Positions 1 through 11,709 of a DNA stretch of 64,000 bases are shown piece after piece. The notes under the pieces are model-generated. The model did no database searches. It worked only from the letters and a program-made list of their open reading frames with translations, and was not told where the DNA came from. The stretch is taken from NCBI RefSeq assembly GCF_003355155.1, contig NZ_CP031320.1:3897367-3961366 (forward strand). Reading direction: 5' to 3'. This DNA is from Streptomyces armeniacus (GTDB lineage: Bacteria; Actinomycetota; Actinomycetes; Streptomycetales; Streptomycetaceae). Made by a program: the position numbers and the translations under genes. The stretch's first letter is position 1. The number at the start of each line of letters is the position of its first letter.

Positions 1-1631
1 GCCATCTCATCGTGCACCGTGCGAAGGACGGCGCCGTCACCGGCGTCGACAAGGCCGTGGAGGCGGAGATCTCCGTGCCGTCCACGGCCGCGCCCGCCGC
101 GCACAAGCCCGAGACGCCGAAGGCGAAGGGCAGCGAGGCACCGCGCAAGGTCGTCTGGGCGGCCGACGGCAAGCCCGTACTCGCCTGGGAGACCGTCACC
201 GGCGGCCTGCAGAAGGACGGCACGCCCAGCGAACTCCACACCGTCACGGACGCCGCGACCGGCGAGGAGCTGTACGAGTACCAGGCCGTGCACCAAGGCA
301 CCGGCAACAGCATGTACTCCGGCTCCGTCCAGCTCGGCACGGCCGGCTCCGCCGGCGCGTACACCATGGACGACACCGCGCGCGGACGCCACAAGACGTA
401 CAACTCCGACAACGGCCAGCTCTACCGCGACACCGACGACGTCTGGGGCGACGGCACCCCCGGCAACACCCAGACCGCGGCCGTGGACGCGCACTACGGC
501 GCCGCCCTCACCTGGGACTACTACCTCGACGTGCACAAGCGGCAGGGCATACGCGGCGACGGCGTCGGCGCCTCCAGCAACGTGCACTACGGCAACGCGT
601 ACGCCAACGCCTTCTGGCAGGACTCCTGCTTCTGCATGACGTACGGCGACGGCCGCCAGAACCAGCACCCGCTGACCTCGATCGACGTGGCCGCCCACGA
701 GATGACCCACGGCGTCACCTCGAACACCGCCGGCCTCGTCTATGCCAACGAGTCGGGCGGCCTCAACGAGGCGACCTCCGACATCTTCGCCGCCGCGGTC
801 GAGTTCCACGCCGGCAACCCCCGCGACGTCGGCGACTACATGGTCGGCGAGAAGATCGACATCTTCGGCAACGGCGAGCCCCTCCGCTACATGGACCAGC
901 CCAGCAAGGACGGCAGCTCCCTGGACTACTGGAAGGCCGGCGCCGGCAACGAGGACGTGCACCACTCCTCCGGCATCGCCAACCACTTCTTCTACCTGCT
1001 GTCCGAGGGCAGCGGCCAGAAGGTCGTCAACGGCGTCGAGTACAACAGCCCGACGTACGACGACCAGCCCGTCACGGGCATCGGCATCGGCAAGGCCGAG
1101 CAGATCTGGTTCAAGGCGCTCGCCGAGAAGATGCAGCCCAACGAGACGTACGCCAACGCCCGTACGCACACCCTGGCGGCCGCGGGCGAGCTGTACGGGC
1201 AGGACAGCCCCGAGCAGCTGGCCGTCGCGCACGCCTGGGCCGCGGTCAACGTCGGCGACCGGCCGGACGATCCGGGCACCCCGGGCGGCGGCGAGTTCGA
1301 GAATGCCGACAACCTCGCCATCCCGGACAACGGCCCCGCCGTCACCTCCCCCGTCACCGTCACCGGCGACTCCGGCAACGCGCCCGGCGACCTCAAGGTG
1401 ACGGTCGACATCAAGCACACCTACCGCGGCGACCTCGTCCTCGACCTGCTCGCGCCGGACGGCACGGCGTACCGGCTCAAGGGCGCCGGCTGGGACTCGG
1501 CCGACGACATCCGCGAGACGTACACCGTCGACGCCTCCTCGGAGGCCGCCAACGGCACCTGGAAACTGCGGATCCAGGACGTCTACAGCAGCGACACCGG
1601 CTACCTCGACAGCTGGCGGCTCACCTTCTGA
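1..1631 (+). CDS. Secreted M4 (thermolysin-family) metalloprotease with P-domain, 5' end outside window
   Basis: Extracellular zinc endopeptidase. The frame is open from base 3, so the true start and signal peptide lie upstream of the window. The visible part begins in the end of an FTP/PepSY-type propeptide. The catalytic domain holds HEMTH at 696-710, followed by the downstream Glu of the GGLNEATSD motif as third zinc ligand, and a later DVHHSSGIANHFF segment typical of M4 active sites. From about 1290 a Gly/Pro linker leads to a C-terminal proprotein-convertase P-domain (DLKVTVDIKHTYRGDLVLDLLAPDG... to the end), common in streptomycete secreted proteases. The domain order is seen directly; the substrate is unknown. 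The gene converges with glgP. Confidence 0.93.
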   Translation, partial: HLIVHRAKDGAVTGVDKAVEAEISVPSTAAPAAHKPETPKAKGSEAPRKVVWAADGKPVLAWETVTGGLQKDGTPSELHTVTDAATGEELYEYQAVHQGTGNSMYSGSVQLGTAGSAGAYTMDDTARGRHKTYNSDNGQLYRDTDDVWGDGTPGNTQTAAVDAHYGAALTWDYYLDVHKRQGIRGDGVGASSNVHYGNAYANAFWQDSCFCMTYGDGRQNQHPLTSIDVAAHEMTHGVTSNTAGLVYANESGGLNEATSDIFAAAVEFHAGNPRDVGDYMVGEKIDIFGNGEPLRYMDQPSKDGSSLDYWKAGAGNEDVHHSSGIANHFFYLLSEGSGQKVVNGVEYNSPTYDDQPVTGIGIGKAEQIWFKALAEKMQPNETYANARTHTLAAAGELYGQDSPEQLAVAHAWAAVNVGDRPDDPGTPGGGEFENADNLAIPDNGPAVTSPVTVTGDSGNAPGDLKVTVDIKHTYRGDLVLDLLAPDGTAYRLKGAGWDSADDIRETYTVDASSEAANGTWKLRIQDVYSSDTGYLDSWRLTF

Positions 1632-1690
1632 TCGGCTCACCTCTCTGAGCGGCTCACCTTGCGAGCGGCTCACCTTGCGAGCAGCTCACC
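1617..1690. repeat. 16-bp tandem repeat across the protease stop codon
   Basis: The unit GCGGCTCACCTTGCGA occurs perfectly at 1649-1664 and 1665-1680, with degenerate copies before (from about 1617, including the last codons of the protease) and after (1681 on). It has no coding role and looks like slippage duplication of the gene's 3' end. Confidence 0.7.
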
Positions 1691-1774
1691 GAGCCCCGGG
1701 CGGACACGGGCCGGGCGGACGTACGGCCCGTGCCCGCCCGAGGGGCGCCCCCGCCCCCGAGGCGCCCCTGCGCG

Positions 1775-1848
1775 GCTCACGCGCTGAGTCCGAGGACTCC
1801 GGACCGCTCACGCGCCGAGTCCGAGGGCTCCAGAGTCAGCGCGTGAGC
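1775..1848. terminator. Dyad-rich convergent terminator between the protease and glgP
   Basis: GCTCACGCGCTGA (1775-1787) is a perfect inverted copy of TCAGCGCGTGAGC (1836-1848). A nested variant, GCTCACGCGC (1806-1815), also pairs with 1839-1848. The right arm contains the glgP stop codon. A terminator role is inferred from its place between convergent genes. Confidence 0.5.
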
Positions 1849-4451
1849 ACACCCGCCGCCCCGCCGGACAGCGTCACATCGTCCCGCGGGGCGGCGGCCA
1901 GCCCCAGCTCCGCCGCCCCGGTCAGCAGCCGGTGCGCGGGCACGATCCGTACGGTGTAGCCGAACGGTCCCGTACGGTCCAGCGCCAGCGGCCCCTCGTA
2001 CGCCCAGCGCCCCTCCAGGTCCGGTCCGCCGACGGGCTTCAGCGGCACCCGTACGGTGTCGTTCCACGCCATCGCGTCCGACTCGTCCACCCGGCCCGCG
2101 ACCGCCTGCACCTCCACCTCGTCCGGGCGCAGCCCGCCCAGCGCGACCCGCACCCGCAGCGTCAGCGAACCGCCCAGCTCCAGCGCGGCCAAGGCGGCGC
2201 CCGTCTGCTCGACATAGTCGACGGCGACCCGCGGCCACTCGTCGCGCACCCGCGCCTTCCACCGCGCCAGCTCCTCCGCCGCGCCGGCGTCCAGCGCGCG
2301 GTGGGCACGGGCGGCGGGCGCGTACAGCCGCTCGACGTACTCCCGCACCATCCGGTCGGCGAGCACCCGCGGCCCCAGCCGGTCCAGCGTCTGCCGCACC
2401 ATCTCCACCCAACGGCCCGGCACCTGCGCGCCGTTGCCGCCGTGCCCGCGTACGACGGCCGCGGCACGGCCGTGCACGGGCGTGCGGTCGTAGAAGCGCG
2501 GGGTCACGTGGCGTTCGATCAGCTCGTACAGCGCGGCGGCCTCGATGTCGTCCCGCCGGTCCTCGTCCAGCGCCGCCTCGCCGTCCGCGGTGGGCACGGC
2601 CCAGCCGAAGTCCGGCTCGTACCACTCGTCCCACCAGCCGTCCCGCACCGAGAGGTTGAGGCCGCCGTTCAGCGCCGCCTTCATGCCCGAGGTGCCGCAC
2701 GCCTCCAGCGGGCGCAGCGGATTGTTGAGCCAGACGTCGCAGCCCGGGTACATCTTCTGCGCCATGCCCATGCCGTGGTCCGGCAGGAACACGATCCGGT
2801 GCCGCACCGCCGGGTCGTCCGCGAACCGCACCAGCTCCTGGATCAGCCGCTTACCGCCGTCGTCCGCCGGGTGCGCCTTGCCCGCGACGACGACCTGCAC
2901 GGGCCGTTCGGGGTGCAGCAGCAGCCGGGTCAGCCGCTCCCGGTCCCGGAGCATCAGCGTGAGCCGCTTGTACGAGGGCACGCGGCGCGCGAAGCCGATC
3001 GTCAGCACGTCCGGATCCAGCACCTCGTCGATCCAGCCCAGCTCCGCGTGCGCGGCGCCGCGCTGCCGCCACGACGCGTACAGCCGCGCCCGTACCTCCC
3101 CCACCAGCTGCTCGCGCAGCGTACGGCGCAGCTGCCACAGCTCCCCGTCGGTCAGTCGCGCCGCGTCCCGCGGCACGTCGTCCGCGACCCAGGTCGGCGC
3201 GTGCACACCGTTGGTGACCGAGGCGACCGGCACCTCCGCCGGGTCGAACCCGGGCCACAGCCCGGCGAACATCTCACGGCTGACGGTGCCGTGCAGGGTG
3301 CTCACGCCGTTGGCGCGCTGCGCCAGCCGCAGGCCCATCACCGCCATGTTGAACACGTCGGGGTCGCCGCCCGGGTAGCTCTCCGCGCCGAGCCGCAGCA
3401 CCTGCGCGGTGTCGACGCCCGGGAGTTCACCGTCGTCGCCGAAGTGCCGCTCGACCAGCTCCCGGTCGAACCGGTCGATGCCCGCGGGCACCGGCGTGTG
3501 CGTCGTGAACAGCGTCCCCGCGCGTACGGTCTCCAGCGCCGCGTCGAACCCGCGCCCCTCCGCCGTCAGTTCACGGATGCGCTCCAGGCCGAGGAAGCCC
3601 GCGTGGCCCTCGTTCGTGTGGAACACCTCGGGCTCCGGATGGCCGGTCAGCCTGCAGTACGCGCGCACCGCCCGTACACCGCCGATGCCCAGCAGCATCT
3701 CCTGCAGCAGCCGGTGCTCGCTGCTCCCGCCGTACAGCCGGTCCGTCACCTCGCGCTCGCCGCCCGCGTTCTCCTCCACATCGGAGTCGAGCAGCAGCAG
3801 CGGCACCCGCCCGACCTGCGCCTGCCACACGTACGCGCGCATCGACCGGCCGCCGGGCAGGTTCAGCGCGGGCTGTACGGGCGTACCGTCCGGCTCGCGC
3901 ACCATCTCGAGCGGCATCTCGTTCGGATCGAGCACGGGGTAGTGCTCGAGCTGCCAGCCGTCCCGCGACAGGCTCTGCCGGAAGTACCCGCGCCGGTACA
4001 GCAGTCCGACACCGATCAGCGGCACCCCGAGGTCGCTCGCCGCCTTCAGATGGTCGCCGGCGAGGATGCCGAGACCGCCCGAGTACTGCGGCAGCGCCTC
4101 GGCGATGCCGAACTCCGGAGAGAAGTACGCCACGGCGGCGGGCAGCTCGCCGGCCGCGCGCTGGTACCAGCGCGGCTCGCCGAGGTACTCGTGCAACTCG
4201 CGGCTGACCGCACTGAGCCGCCGCAGAAACCGCCGGTCCCCCGCCAGCTCCTCCAACCGCCGCGCGGACACGGACCCCAGCAGCCGTACGGGATCACCCC
4301 CCGCGGCCTCCCACCCCGCGGGGTCCGCGGACCGGAACAGCTCACGCGTGGCCGGATGCCAGGACCAGCGGAGATTGCGGGCGAGTTCACCGAGGGGCCG
4401 CAGCGGCTCGGGGAACACGGGACGTACCGAAAAGCGCCGAATTGCCTTCAT
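1836..4451 (-). CDS. glgP: Alpha-glucan (glycogen/maltodextrin) phosphorylase
   Basis: Pyridoxal-phosphate enzyme that phosphorolyses alpha-1,4-glucans to glucose-1-phosphate in the cytoplasm. About 871 aa, of the actinobacterial alpha-glucan phosphorylase type. The N-terminal DUF3417-like segment begins MKAIRRFSVRPV and continues ELARNLRWSWHP. The PLP-binding Lys lies in GTSGMKAALNGG near the C-terminal third, followed by the NLSVRDGWWDEWY family signature. The ATG at 4451 is preferred over an in-frame GTG at 4481 because family members begin with MKAIRRF. In other Streptomyces this gene directly adjoins glgE; here a three-gene insertion separates them. Its product can feed or drain the glucan pool built by GlgE and GlgB. 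Confidence 0.93.
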   Translation of the reverse strand: MKAIRRFSVRPVFPEPLRPLGELARNLRWSWHPATRELFRSADPAGWEAAGGDPVRLLGSVSARRLEELAGDRRFLRRLSAVSRELHEYLGEPRWYQRAAGELPAAVAYFSPEFGIAEALPQYSGGLGILAGDHLKAASDLGVPLIGVGLLYRRGYFRQSLSRDGWQLEHYPVLDPNEMPLEMVREPDGTPVQPALNLPGGRSMRAYVWQAQVGRVPLLLLDSDVEENAGGEREVTDRLYGGSSEHRLLQEMLLGIGGVRAVRAYCRLTGHPEPEVFHTNEGHAGFLGLERIRELTAEGRGFDAALETVRAGTLFTTHTPVPAGIDRFDRELVERHFGDDGELPGVDTAQVLRLGAESYPGGDPDVFNMAVMGLRLAQRANGVSTLHGTVSREMFAGLWPGFDPAEVPVASVTNGVHAPTWVADDVPRDAARLTDGELWQLRRTLREQLVGEVRARLYASWRQRGAAHAELGWIDEVLDPDVLTIGFARRVPSYKRLTLMLRDRERLTRLLLHPERPVQVVVAGKAHPADDGGKRLIQELVRFADDPAVRHRIVFLPDHGMGMAQKMYPGCDVWLNNPLRPLEACGTSGMKAALNGGLNLSVRDGWWDEWYEPDFGWAVPTADGEAALDEDRRDDIEAAALYELIERHVTPRFYDRTPVHGRAAAVVRGHGGNGAQVPGRWVEMVRQTLDRLGPRVLADRMVREYVERLYAPAARAHRALDAGAAEELARWKARVRDEWPRVAVDYVEQTGAALAALELGGSLTLRVRVALGGLRPDEVEVQAVAGRVDESDAMAWNDTVRVPLKPVGGPDLEGRWAYEGPLALDRTGPFGYTVRIVPAHRLLTGAAELGLAAAPRDDVTLSGGAAGVLTR

Positions 4452-4550
4452 TTTTCCGAACGTACCGTCGCCCCACCCCACACCCGCACCACGACGCGCC
4501 AGACTGCCCCCGGTCCACCGACCGCCGCGCGCCGCGCGCCGCGCGCCGCC

Positions 4551-5132
4551 TCAGCCGACAGGGGTACGCGCCGACCAGAAGTCGGAGTGATGGTTCGGGG
4601 TCGGTGGCCTCTCACCGGAGTAGTCCGGGCCATTGGCCTGCGTCTTCGGCGGGGAGACTTCGCTCTCGGTCATGCAGGGCGTCACCACGTCGATGAAGAC
4701 CTGCCCCTTGTAACCGACCACCAAGGACATACGGAAGTCCTCCGGGGTGGCAGCGAAGACCGCGGGACTCTCCTTGTGCTTCCGCACATTCCTGATCTCG
4801 TACCCTTGCTTCTTCCAGTAGCGCTCGACCACGCCCACGAAACTGCCGCGGCGCTCCGCGGAGACTTCCGTCATGATCACAGCGCGCCGAGTGACGCTCC
4901 CAGTCCCGGCAGCACCCTCACCACAGCCACCATGTGTCGACTCTCCATGCGTCCACTGCACCGGCGGCACGACAGCGTCGATGGTGCCCTTTACGACTCC
5001 GTCAGCAAACTCCGCCGCTTGCTGCATGTTCATAGTCGGTCTGCCTTCCGTAGAGCTCGCCGAATCGTCGAGAACCCCGCAGCCGGCCAGCGCCATGGAA
5101 AGCAGCGGAATCATACCGAGGCGCAGTTTCAT
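4551..5132 (-). CDS. Putative lipoprotein, last gene of the WXG/DUF1023 operon
   Basis: 193 aa. The signal peptide MKLRLGMIPLLSMALAGC carries a lipobox (LAGC), so export, lipidation at the Cys and membrane anchoring are expected. The rest is hydrophilic and no family is recognised; two further Cys pairs could form disulfides. The start has a strong GAGGGAGG ribosome site. Its ATG overlaps the stop of the DUF1023 hydrolase gene (ATGA, 5129-5132), so the two are translationally coupled. Many streptomycete DUF1023 genes have a neighbouring small lipoprotein, which suggests a joint envelope role, but the function is unknown. Confidence 0.85.
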   Translation of the reverse strand: MKLRLGMIPLLSMALAGCGVLDDSASSTEGRPTMNMQQAAEFADGVVKGTIDAVVPPVQWTHGESTHGGCGEGAAGTGSVTRRAVIMTEVSAERRGSFVGVVERYWKKQGYEIRNVRKHKESPAVFAATPEDFRMSLVVGYKGQVFIDVVTPCMTESEVSPPKTQANGPDYSGERPPTPNHHSDFWSARTPVG

Positions 5133-6943
5133 CGTGGGTCCTCCCTCGTCGTGAATTCTGACCGGTTCGCGACGATGGCTCCGATGTTCTCAACGGACTC
5201 CGGATCCGCCTGCGGGTCGAAGTAGTTCGAATGTGCCGGCGTCGCGCCCTCACCATCGAAGAAGGGACGCGGGCCGTCGGCCACTCTGAAGCGGTTCGCG
5301 TCGAAAGCCCCGCTGGCCGGGTCCTTTCCGAACCAGACGTCGTCGTCACCGATGTCCGACAGCTCATAGCCGAGGTACGACCCCGCGGGGCCGAGCACCG
5401 ATCCGCGCACGCCGCCCTCGACTTCGTCGAAGGAAGGCAGCTTCGTCACCGGGTCGTTCTCAGCCGCTCCCACGAAGACATGCTCCTTGCCCACGCCCAG
5501 GTCGTCCGCGTGCTCCGCGTCCACGCCCGGGCTGCCGACCAGCACGATGTCGTCGGCGCCCGGGATGCCGCCGGGTTCCTGTCCGGCGAGGCCCACGGTC
5601 AGCGAACCGTACGAGTGGCCGATCGCGGTCACGTGCGGGTCGGCGTTCTCGTTCGTCGCGGAGATGCCCTCCATGAAGCTGTTGTAGGCCGGCGCCCCGT
5701 TGGTAGCGGGGCCCTTGCTCATGACCTCCAGGTTGGCCAGCAGACCGTCCGCAGGCAGCTGAGGCGCGTCGTAGCCCAGCCAGACGATGGACGCGCTGGA
5801 CGGGTCGTACTTATGCGCCGCGAGCGCCGTGTCCTTCGCCCGTTTGACGTCGTTGTTCGCGAAGCCCGCGTCGAGCGCCGTGCCCAGGCCCGGCACGTAC
5901 GCCGACACGTTCCTCGACGTGTCCGGATTGCCATAGCTGACGATCGCCCGGCCGTTGCCCTCGTCGCCGATGCCGAGGAGGTACATCGGCGGCTGGCTGC
6001 CCTGGCGCAGCTTGCTGTCGATGGCCTGCAGCCCTTCCAGCTTCGTCTTCGCCTGTTCGTCGTCCGATCCCTCCAGCTTCCCCATCAGCATCGGAAGATG
6101 CGTACGGTTCGCGCTGTCGCGGGTTTCCGCTGGGATGCCGTCCAGGTTGCCGATCTTGTCCGGGTAGAGGGTCAGGAACCGGTCCTGCTGCTCCTTGCTC
6201 AGGCCCTCCCACCACTTCTTGCGTTCCGCGGGCGAGGCGTCGTTGGGGATGTCGCCGGTGTCGAGGTAGCCGTGGGCGGCCCTGCGCGCCGCCTTGGAGT
6301 CCTGGTACGCGTCCGTCCACATCGCGTCGGTGACCTCGAGGCCCGGCTGGGTCTTGAGTCTCCGGATGGCCACCGCGTACTCCGCGTCCACCTCCCGGGC
6401 CGAGCGCAGCGCACTGGCGATGCGGTCGGCGATGTCCTGGGCGAGGATACGGTTCGGGTTGGGGTCCGCCATCGCCTGCGGCAGGTCGAACATGCCGTCG
6501 AAGAAGCCGCTCGAACCGGTCACCGAGCCGCCCGGCGGCTTCTGTCCGCCGGTCTCCCTGCCCGCCGCCGGGTAGCTCACCGAGCCGTCGTCGTGGACGG
6601 TGAACTTGCGTCCGGCCGCGTCCTCCAGCGCCGTCTTCAAGCTGTTCTGGTGCGGCTTGAGTTCAGCCGCGAGACCGTCGAGTGCCGTACGGGCCATGCC
6701 GCACTGGACGTACGCGTACTGGAAGTTCTCACTCAGCCGGGTCAGCCGCTTGACCGCCGCCTTCTCCGCGACGCCCTCCTGCGAGTCGCGCAGCTTCGCG
6801 GTCATCTCGTTGTCGACGCGGCCGCGCGCGGCGCCGGCGCGGCTGCCGGCGTTCCGCCAGCCGTCGGCGGCGGCTTCGACCCCGGACAGGTCGAGGTCCC
6901 TGAGTTGCTGCCAGGTCAGCCGGCTTGCCACCACGGCGCTCAC
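5129..6943 (-). CDS. DUF1023-type alpha/beta hydrolase with N-terminal helical WXG-like region
   Basis: About 604 aa. The first ~150 residues are helical and WXG100-like (RLTWQQLRDLDLSGVEAAADGWRNAG...). The C-terminal half is an alpha/beta-hydrolase of the DUF1023 family: the nucleophile elbow GHSYGS follows DPHVTAI, with a later Asp-rich GAAENDP segment and a His in AHSNYFD as plausible triad members. The GTG start at 6943 overlaps the upstream stop (GTGA, 6940-6943), so this is the second gene of a coupled three-gene operon. DUF1023 proteins are frequent in actinobacteria beside ESX/WXG-like genes; substrate and secretion are not established. No signal peptide is visible. Confidence 0.87.
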   Translation of the reverse strand: MSAVVASRLTWQQLRDLDLSGVEAAADGWRNAGSRAGAARGRVDNEMTAKLRDSQEGVAEKAAVKRLTRLSENFQYAYVQCGMARTALDGLAAELKPHQNSLKTALEDAAGRKFTVHDDGSVSYPAAGRETGGQKPPGGSVTGSSGFFDGMFDLPQAMADPNPNRILAQDIADRIASALRSAREVDAEYAVAIRRLKTQPGLEVTDAMWTDAYQDSKAARRAAHGYLDTGDIPNDASPAERKKWWEGLSKEQQDRFLTLYPDKIGNLDGIPAETRDSANRTHLPMLMGKLEGSDDEQAKTKLEGLQAIDSKLRQGSQPPMYLLGIGDEGNGRAIVSYGNPDTSRNVSAYVPGLGTALDAGFANNDVKRAKDTALAAHKYDPSSASIVWLGYDAPQLPADGLLANLEVMSKGPATNGAPAYNSFMEGISATNENADPHVTAIGHSYGSLTVGLAGQEPGGIPGADDIVLVGSPGVDAEHADDLGVGKEHVFVGAAENDPVTKLPSFDEVEGGVRGSVLGPAGSYLGYELSDIGDDDVWFGKDPASGAFDANRFRVADGPRPFFDGEGATPAHSNYFDPQADPESVENIGAIVANRSEFTTREDPR

Positions 6944-7359
6944 CGCCCGCCCTTGCCGGGGGCGTTGAACGACGCCTTGATCCGCTGTTCGTTCTCGCCG
7001 TGGTCCTTGGCGACCAACTGCAGCTTGCGGTCCAGCCCGGCGCATTCCTTACGGGCGTCCTCGAGCCGCCGCTCCCACGAGTGGCGGACGGCTTCCAGCT
7101 CCGAGATACTCGCCAGTCCGCTGCCCTCCGCGGAGACGCCCTGGTGCGACGTGCCGAGCCGGTCCTTGGCCGTCTTCATGCTCGTCTGGAGGGCCCCCGC
7201 GACCCCGGCGGCGCTCGTCCACGGCCCGGCGCTCTGCTTCAACCTGTCTGCCGCGCCTGGGCCGGGACCGCCGTCGGCCGACGCGAGCCGCGTACCCGTC
7301 CGTGGCTTCGCCGCCTGGTCGATGAGGTCCTGCCAGACCTCCGCGTCCGCAGCTGACAC
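6940..7359 (-). CDS. Small WXG100-like helical protein, first gene of the hydrolase operon
   Basis: 139 aa, almost entirely helical and charged, with no membrane segment. The GTG start at 7359 has a GGGGAGGGG ribosome site; longer in-frame starts lack one. The C-terminal half (SELEAVRHSWERRLEDARKECAGLDRK) predicts a coiled coil. Size and shape fit an ESAT-6/WXG-like partner of the downstream DUF1023 protein, but the canonical W-x-G turn is not clear, so membership in that family is an inference. Confidence 0.75.
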   Translation of the reverse strand: MSAADAEVWQDLIDQAAKPRTGTRLASADGGPGPGAADRLKQSAGPWTSAAGVAGALQTSMKTAKDRLGTSHQGVSAEGSGLASISELEAVRHSWERRLEDARKECAGLDRKLQLVAKDHGENEQRIKASFNAPGKGGR

Positions 7360-7659
7360 TCCGTTCCCCTCCCCGATGTTCGCGCCCCGTCCGGACCGCC
7401 GGTGACCACTCTGCGGCACCGCGCGAGTACGCCGCATGAGTATCCGTACTCAGCCGGGCGCCCCGATGGCCGTGCAGTGCCGAGGCCGGTGCACATCCCC
7501 CACGGCATCCACACACGCGGGCCCGCGGCCCCGCGTCGCGCACCGCCAGCCGGGTGAGCACGCCCCCGTGGCCACCGGCGCAGCGCTGTCGCCGTGGGAG
7601 CAGGGGCTACAAATGGGCGGATACCCGCCCGCCTCCACGCAGATCCGCCAGGTGAGCCC
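7360..7659. other. Divergent intergenic region between the WXG operon and glgE
   Basis: 300 bases without a supportable gene. It must carry promoters for both directions. A small hairpin, GGGCGG-ATAC-CCGCCC, lies at 7615-7630 in the glgE leader, about 30 bases before the glgE start. No convincing promoter pair could be fixed. Confidence 0.4.
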
Positions 7660-9674
7660 ATGATCGGTCGCATTCCCGTCCTGGACGTCCAGCCGCTCGT
7701 CGACTGTGGCCGGCGCCCGGCCAAGGCGGTGGTCGGCGAGACGTTCCAGGTGTCCGCCACCGTGTTCCGCGAGGGGCACGAGGCGGTCGGCGCCAACGTC
7801 GTCCTCCGTGATCCCAACGGGCGTTCGGGCCCGTGGACACCGATGCGGGAGCTGTCGCCCGGTTCCGACCGCTGGGGCGCGGACGTCACGCCCGACTGCG
7901 AGGGGCGGTGGACGTACACCGTCGAGGCGTGGGGCGACCCGGTGACCACGTGGCGGCAGCACGCGGAGATCAAGGTCGCGGCGGACGTCGACACCGAACT
8001 GACCCTGGTCGAGGGCGCCGCCCTGTACGAGCGCGCCGCCGCGGGCGTGCCCAAGAGCGACGGCCGCCCCGCCGTCCAGGCCGCCGCCGGCGCGCTGCGC
8101 GACACCTCGCTGCCGGCGGCCGCCCGGCTCGGCGCCGCGCTGGCGCCGGAGGTGAGCGAAGTGCTCGCCCGCTACCCGCTGCGCGAACTGCTGTCGTCGT
8201 CGCTCGCGCTGACGCTCCAGGTGGAGCGGGAGCGCGCGCTGTTCGGCTCCTGGTACGAGATGTTCCCGCGGTCCGAGGGCGCCGTCGTACGCCGTGGCAC
8301 GGCCCCCGCGTCCGGGACGCTGCGCACCGCCGCCGAACGGCTGCCCGCGCTCGCCGCGATGGGCTTCGACGTGGTGTACCTGCCGCCCGTGCACCCCATC
8401 GGCGAATCGTTTCGCAAGGGCCCCAACAACGCGCTGTCCGCGGGCCGGCACGATGTCGGCTCGCCGTGGGCGATCGGTTCGGCGCTGGGCGGGCACGACG
8501 CGCTCCACCCGGACCTGGGCTCGTTCGACGACTTCGACCACTTCGTCGGGCGGGCGCGGGAGCTGGGCATGGAGGTCGCGCTGGACTTCGCGCTCCAGTG
8601 CTCGCCGGACCACCCGTGGGTGAAGGAGCACCCGGAGTGGTTCCGTACGCGGGCGGACGGCACGATCGCGTACGCCGAGAACCCGCCGAAGAAGTACCAG
8701 GACATCTACCCGGTGGCGTTCGACGAGGACTTCCGCGGCATCGTGCGGGAGACGCTGCGCGTGCTGCGGCTCTGGATGGAGCGCGGGGTGCGGATCTTCC
8801 GGGTGGACAACCCGCACACCAAGCCGGTGGTCTTCTGGGAGAAGGTGCTGGGCGACATCAACCGCTCGGATCCCGATGTCCTGTTCCTCGCCGAGGCGTT
8901 CACGCGGCCGGCCATGGTGCACACCCTGGCGAAGATCGGCTTCCAGCAGTCGTACACGTACTTCACCTGGCGCACCGGCAAGCAGGAACTGACCGATTAC
9001 GTGCAGGAACTGTCCGGCGAGGCCGCCGCGTACATGCGCCCGAACTTCTTCGTGAACACCCCCGACATCCTGCACCGCTACCTCCAGGAGGGAGGCCGCC
9101 CCGCCTTCGCCGTACGCGCCGTGCTGGCCGCGACGCTGTCGCCAAGCTGGGGCGTGTACGCCGGGTACGAGCTGTGCGAGGCGACGCCTGCGGGCGAGGG
9201 CAGTGAGGAGTACCTGGACTCGGAGAAGTTCCAACTGCGGCCGCGGGACTGGGCCGCGGCCGAGCGCGCCGGTACGTCGCTGGCCCCGCTGATCGGCACG
9301 CTGAACGCGCTGCGGCGCCGCCACCCGGCGCTCCGGCGGCTGCGCGGGACGCACTTTCACGCGACCGACAACGAGCACGTCATCGCGTACTCGAAACGGA
9401 GCGCGGGCGCGGAGGACGACACCGTTCTCGTCGTGATCAACCTTGATCCACACCACACCCACGAGGCCACGGTGTCGTTGGACACGTCGGCGCTCGGCCT
9501 CACTCCCGCCCAGGTGAGAGGGGTCGCGCCGATCGAGGTGAGCGACGAGCTCACCGCCGAGTCCTATCACTGGGGCACCGAGAACTACGTACGTCTGGAA
9601 CCGGGCCGCGAGCCCGCGCCCGCGCACGTGTTCTCGCTGCGACCGTCCCCATCGAATGGAGGGTCACCCAATCC

Positions 9675-9678
<4 letters not shown>
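7660..9678 (+). CDS. glgE: Alpha-1,4-glucan:maltose-1-phosphate maltosyltransferase
   Basis: Transfers maltosyl units from maltose-1-phosphate to the non-reducing end of alpha-1,4-glucans. 672 aa, GH13_3 type. The N-terminal beta-sandwich starts [12 protein letters not shown], and a TIM barrel follows. The nucleophile Asp is in [12 protein letters not shown] and the acid/base Glu in [10 protein letters not shown], with the GlgE-typical [15 protein letters not shown] loop. The ATG at 7660 has an AGGTGA ribosome site. The stop overlaps the treS start (ATGA, 9675-9678), so the two are coupled. TreS and Pep2 make the substrate from trehalose, and GlgB branches the product. Confidence 0.97.
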
Positions 9679-11426
<1,748 letters not shown>

Positions 11427-11433
11427 CGCGACG

Positions 11434-11463
11434 CTGAGAAGCCGCCGCGAGGGGGCTTCTCAG
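11434..11463 (+). terminator. Hairpin after treS
   Basis: CTGAGAAGCC (11434-11443) pairs perfectly with GGCTTCTCAG (11454-11463) around a 10-base loop, starting 7 bases after the treS stop. There is no U tract, as usual in this GC range. Confidence 0.6.
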
Positions 11464-11709
11464 TGCCGGCCCGAGCCGGGGCCGAGGACGGGCCCGGCCG
11501 GGGCCGCGAACCGTGCCGCCGACGGGTGCGGCGGCGCGCAGGCGGTACGGGGCGTGGCGTACGGCACGGGGCGTACGGCGCGCAGGAACCTTCCGCCACA
11601 TTGACCCGCTCGACGGAATCTCACTCGACACGTCCCGCACCGCCGGAACGCCAAAGCCGCATACCGGGACACTTTCGCGTACCTTTCGTGTGCCCGGGGA
11701 AAGGACGCC

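Noticed and set aside
1675..1959. Small plus-strand ORF after the protease gene
   Set aside because: Overlaps the 3' end of glgP and consists of repeat-derived low-complexity sequence.
1932..5225. Very long plus-strand open frame opposite glgP and the lipoprotein gene
   Set aside because: Antisense shadow of GC-rich codon bias; Arg/His/Pro/Val-rich translation without domains, and glgP on the other strand is certain.
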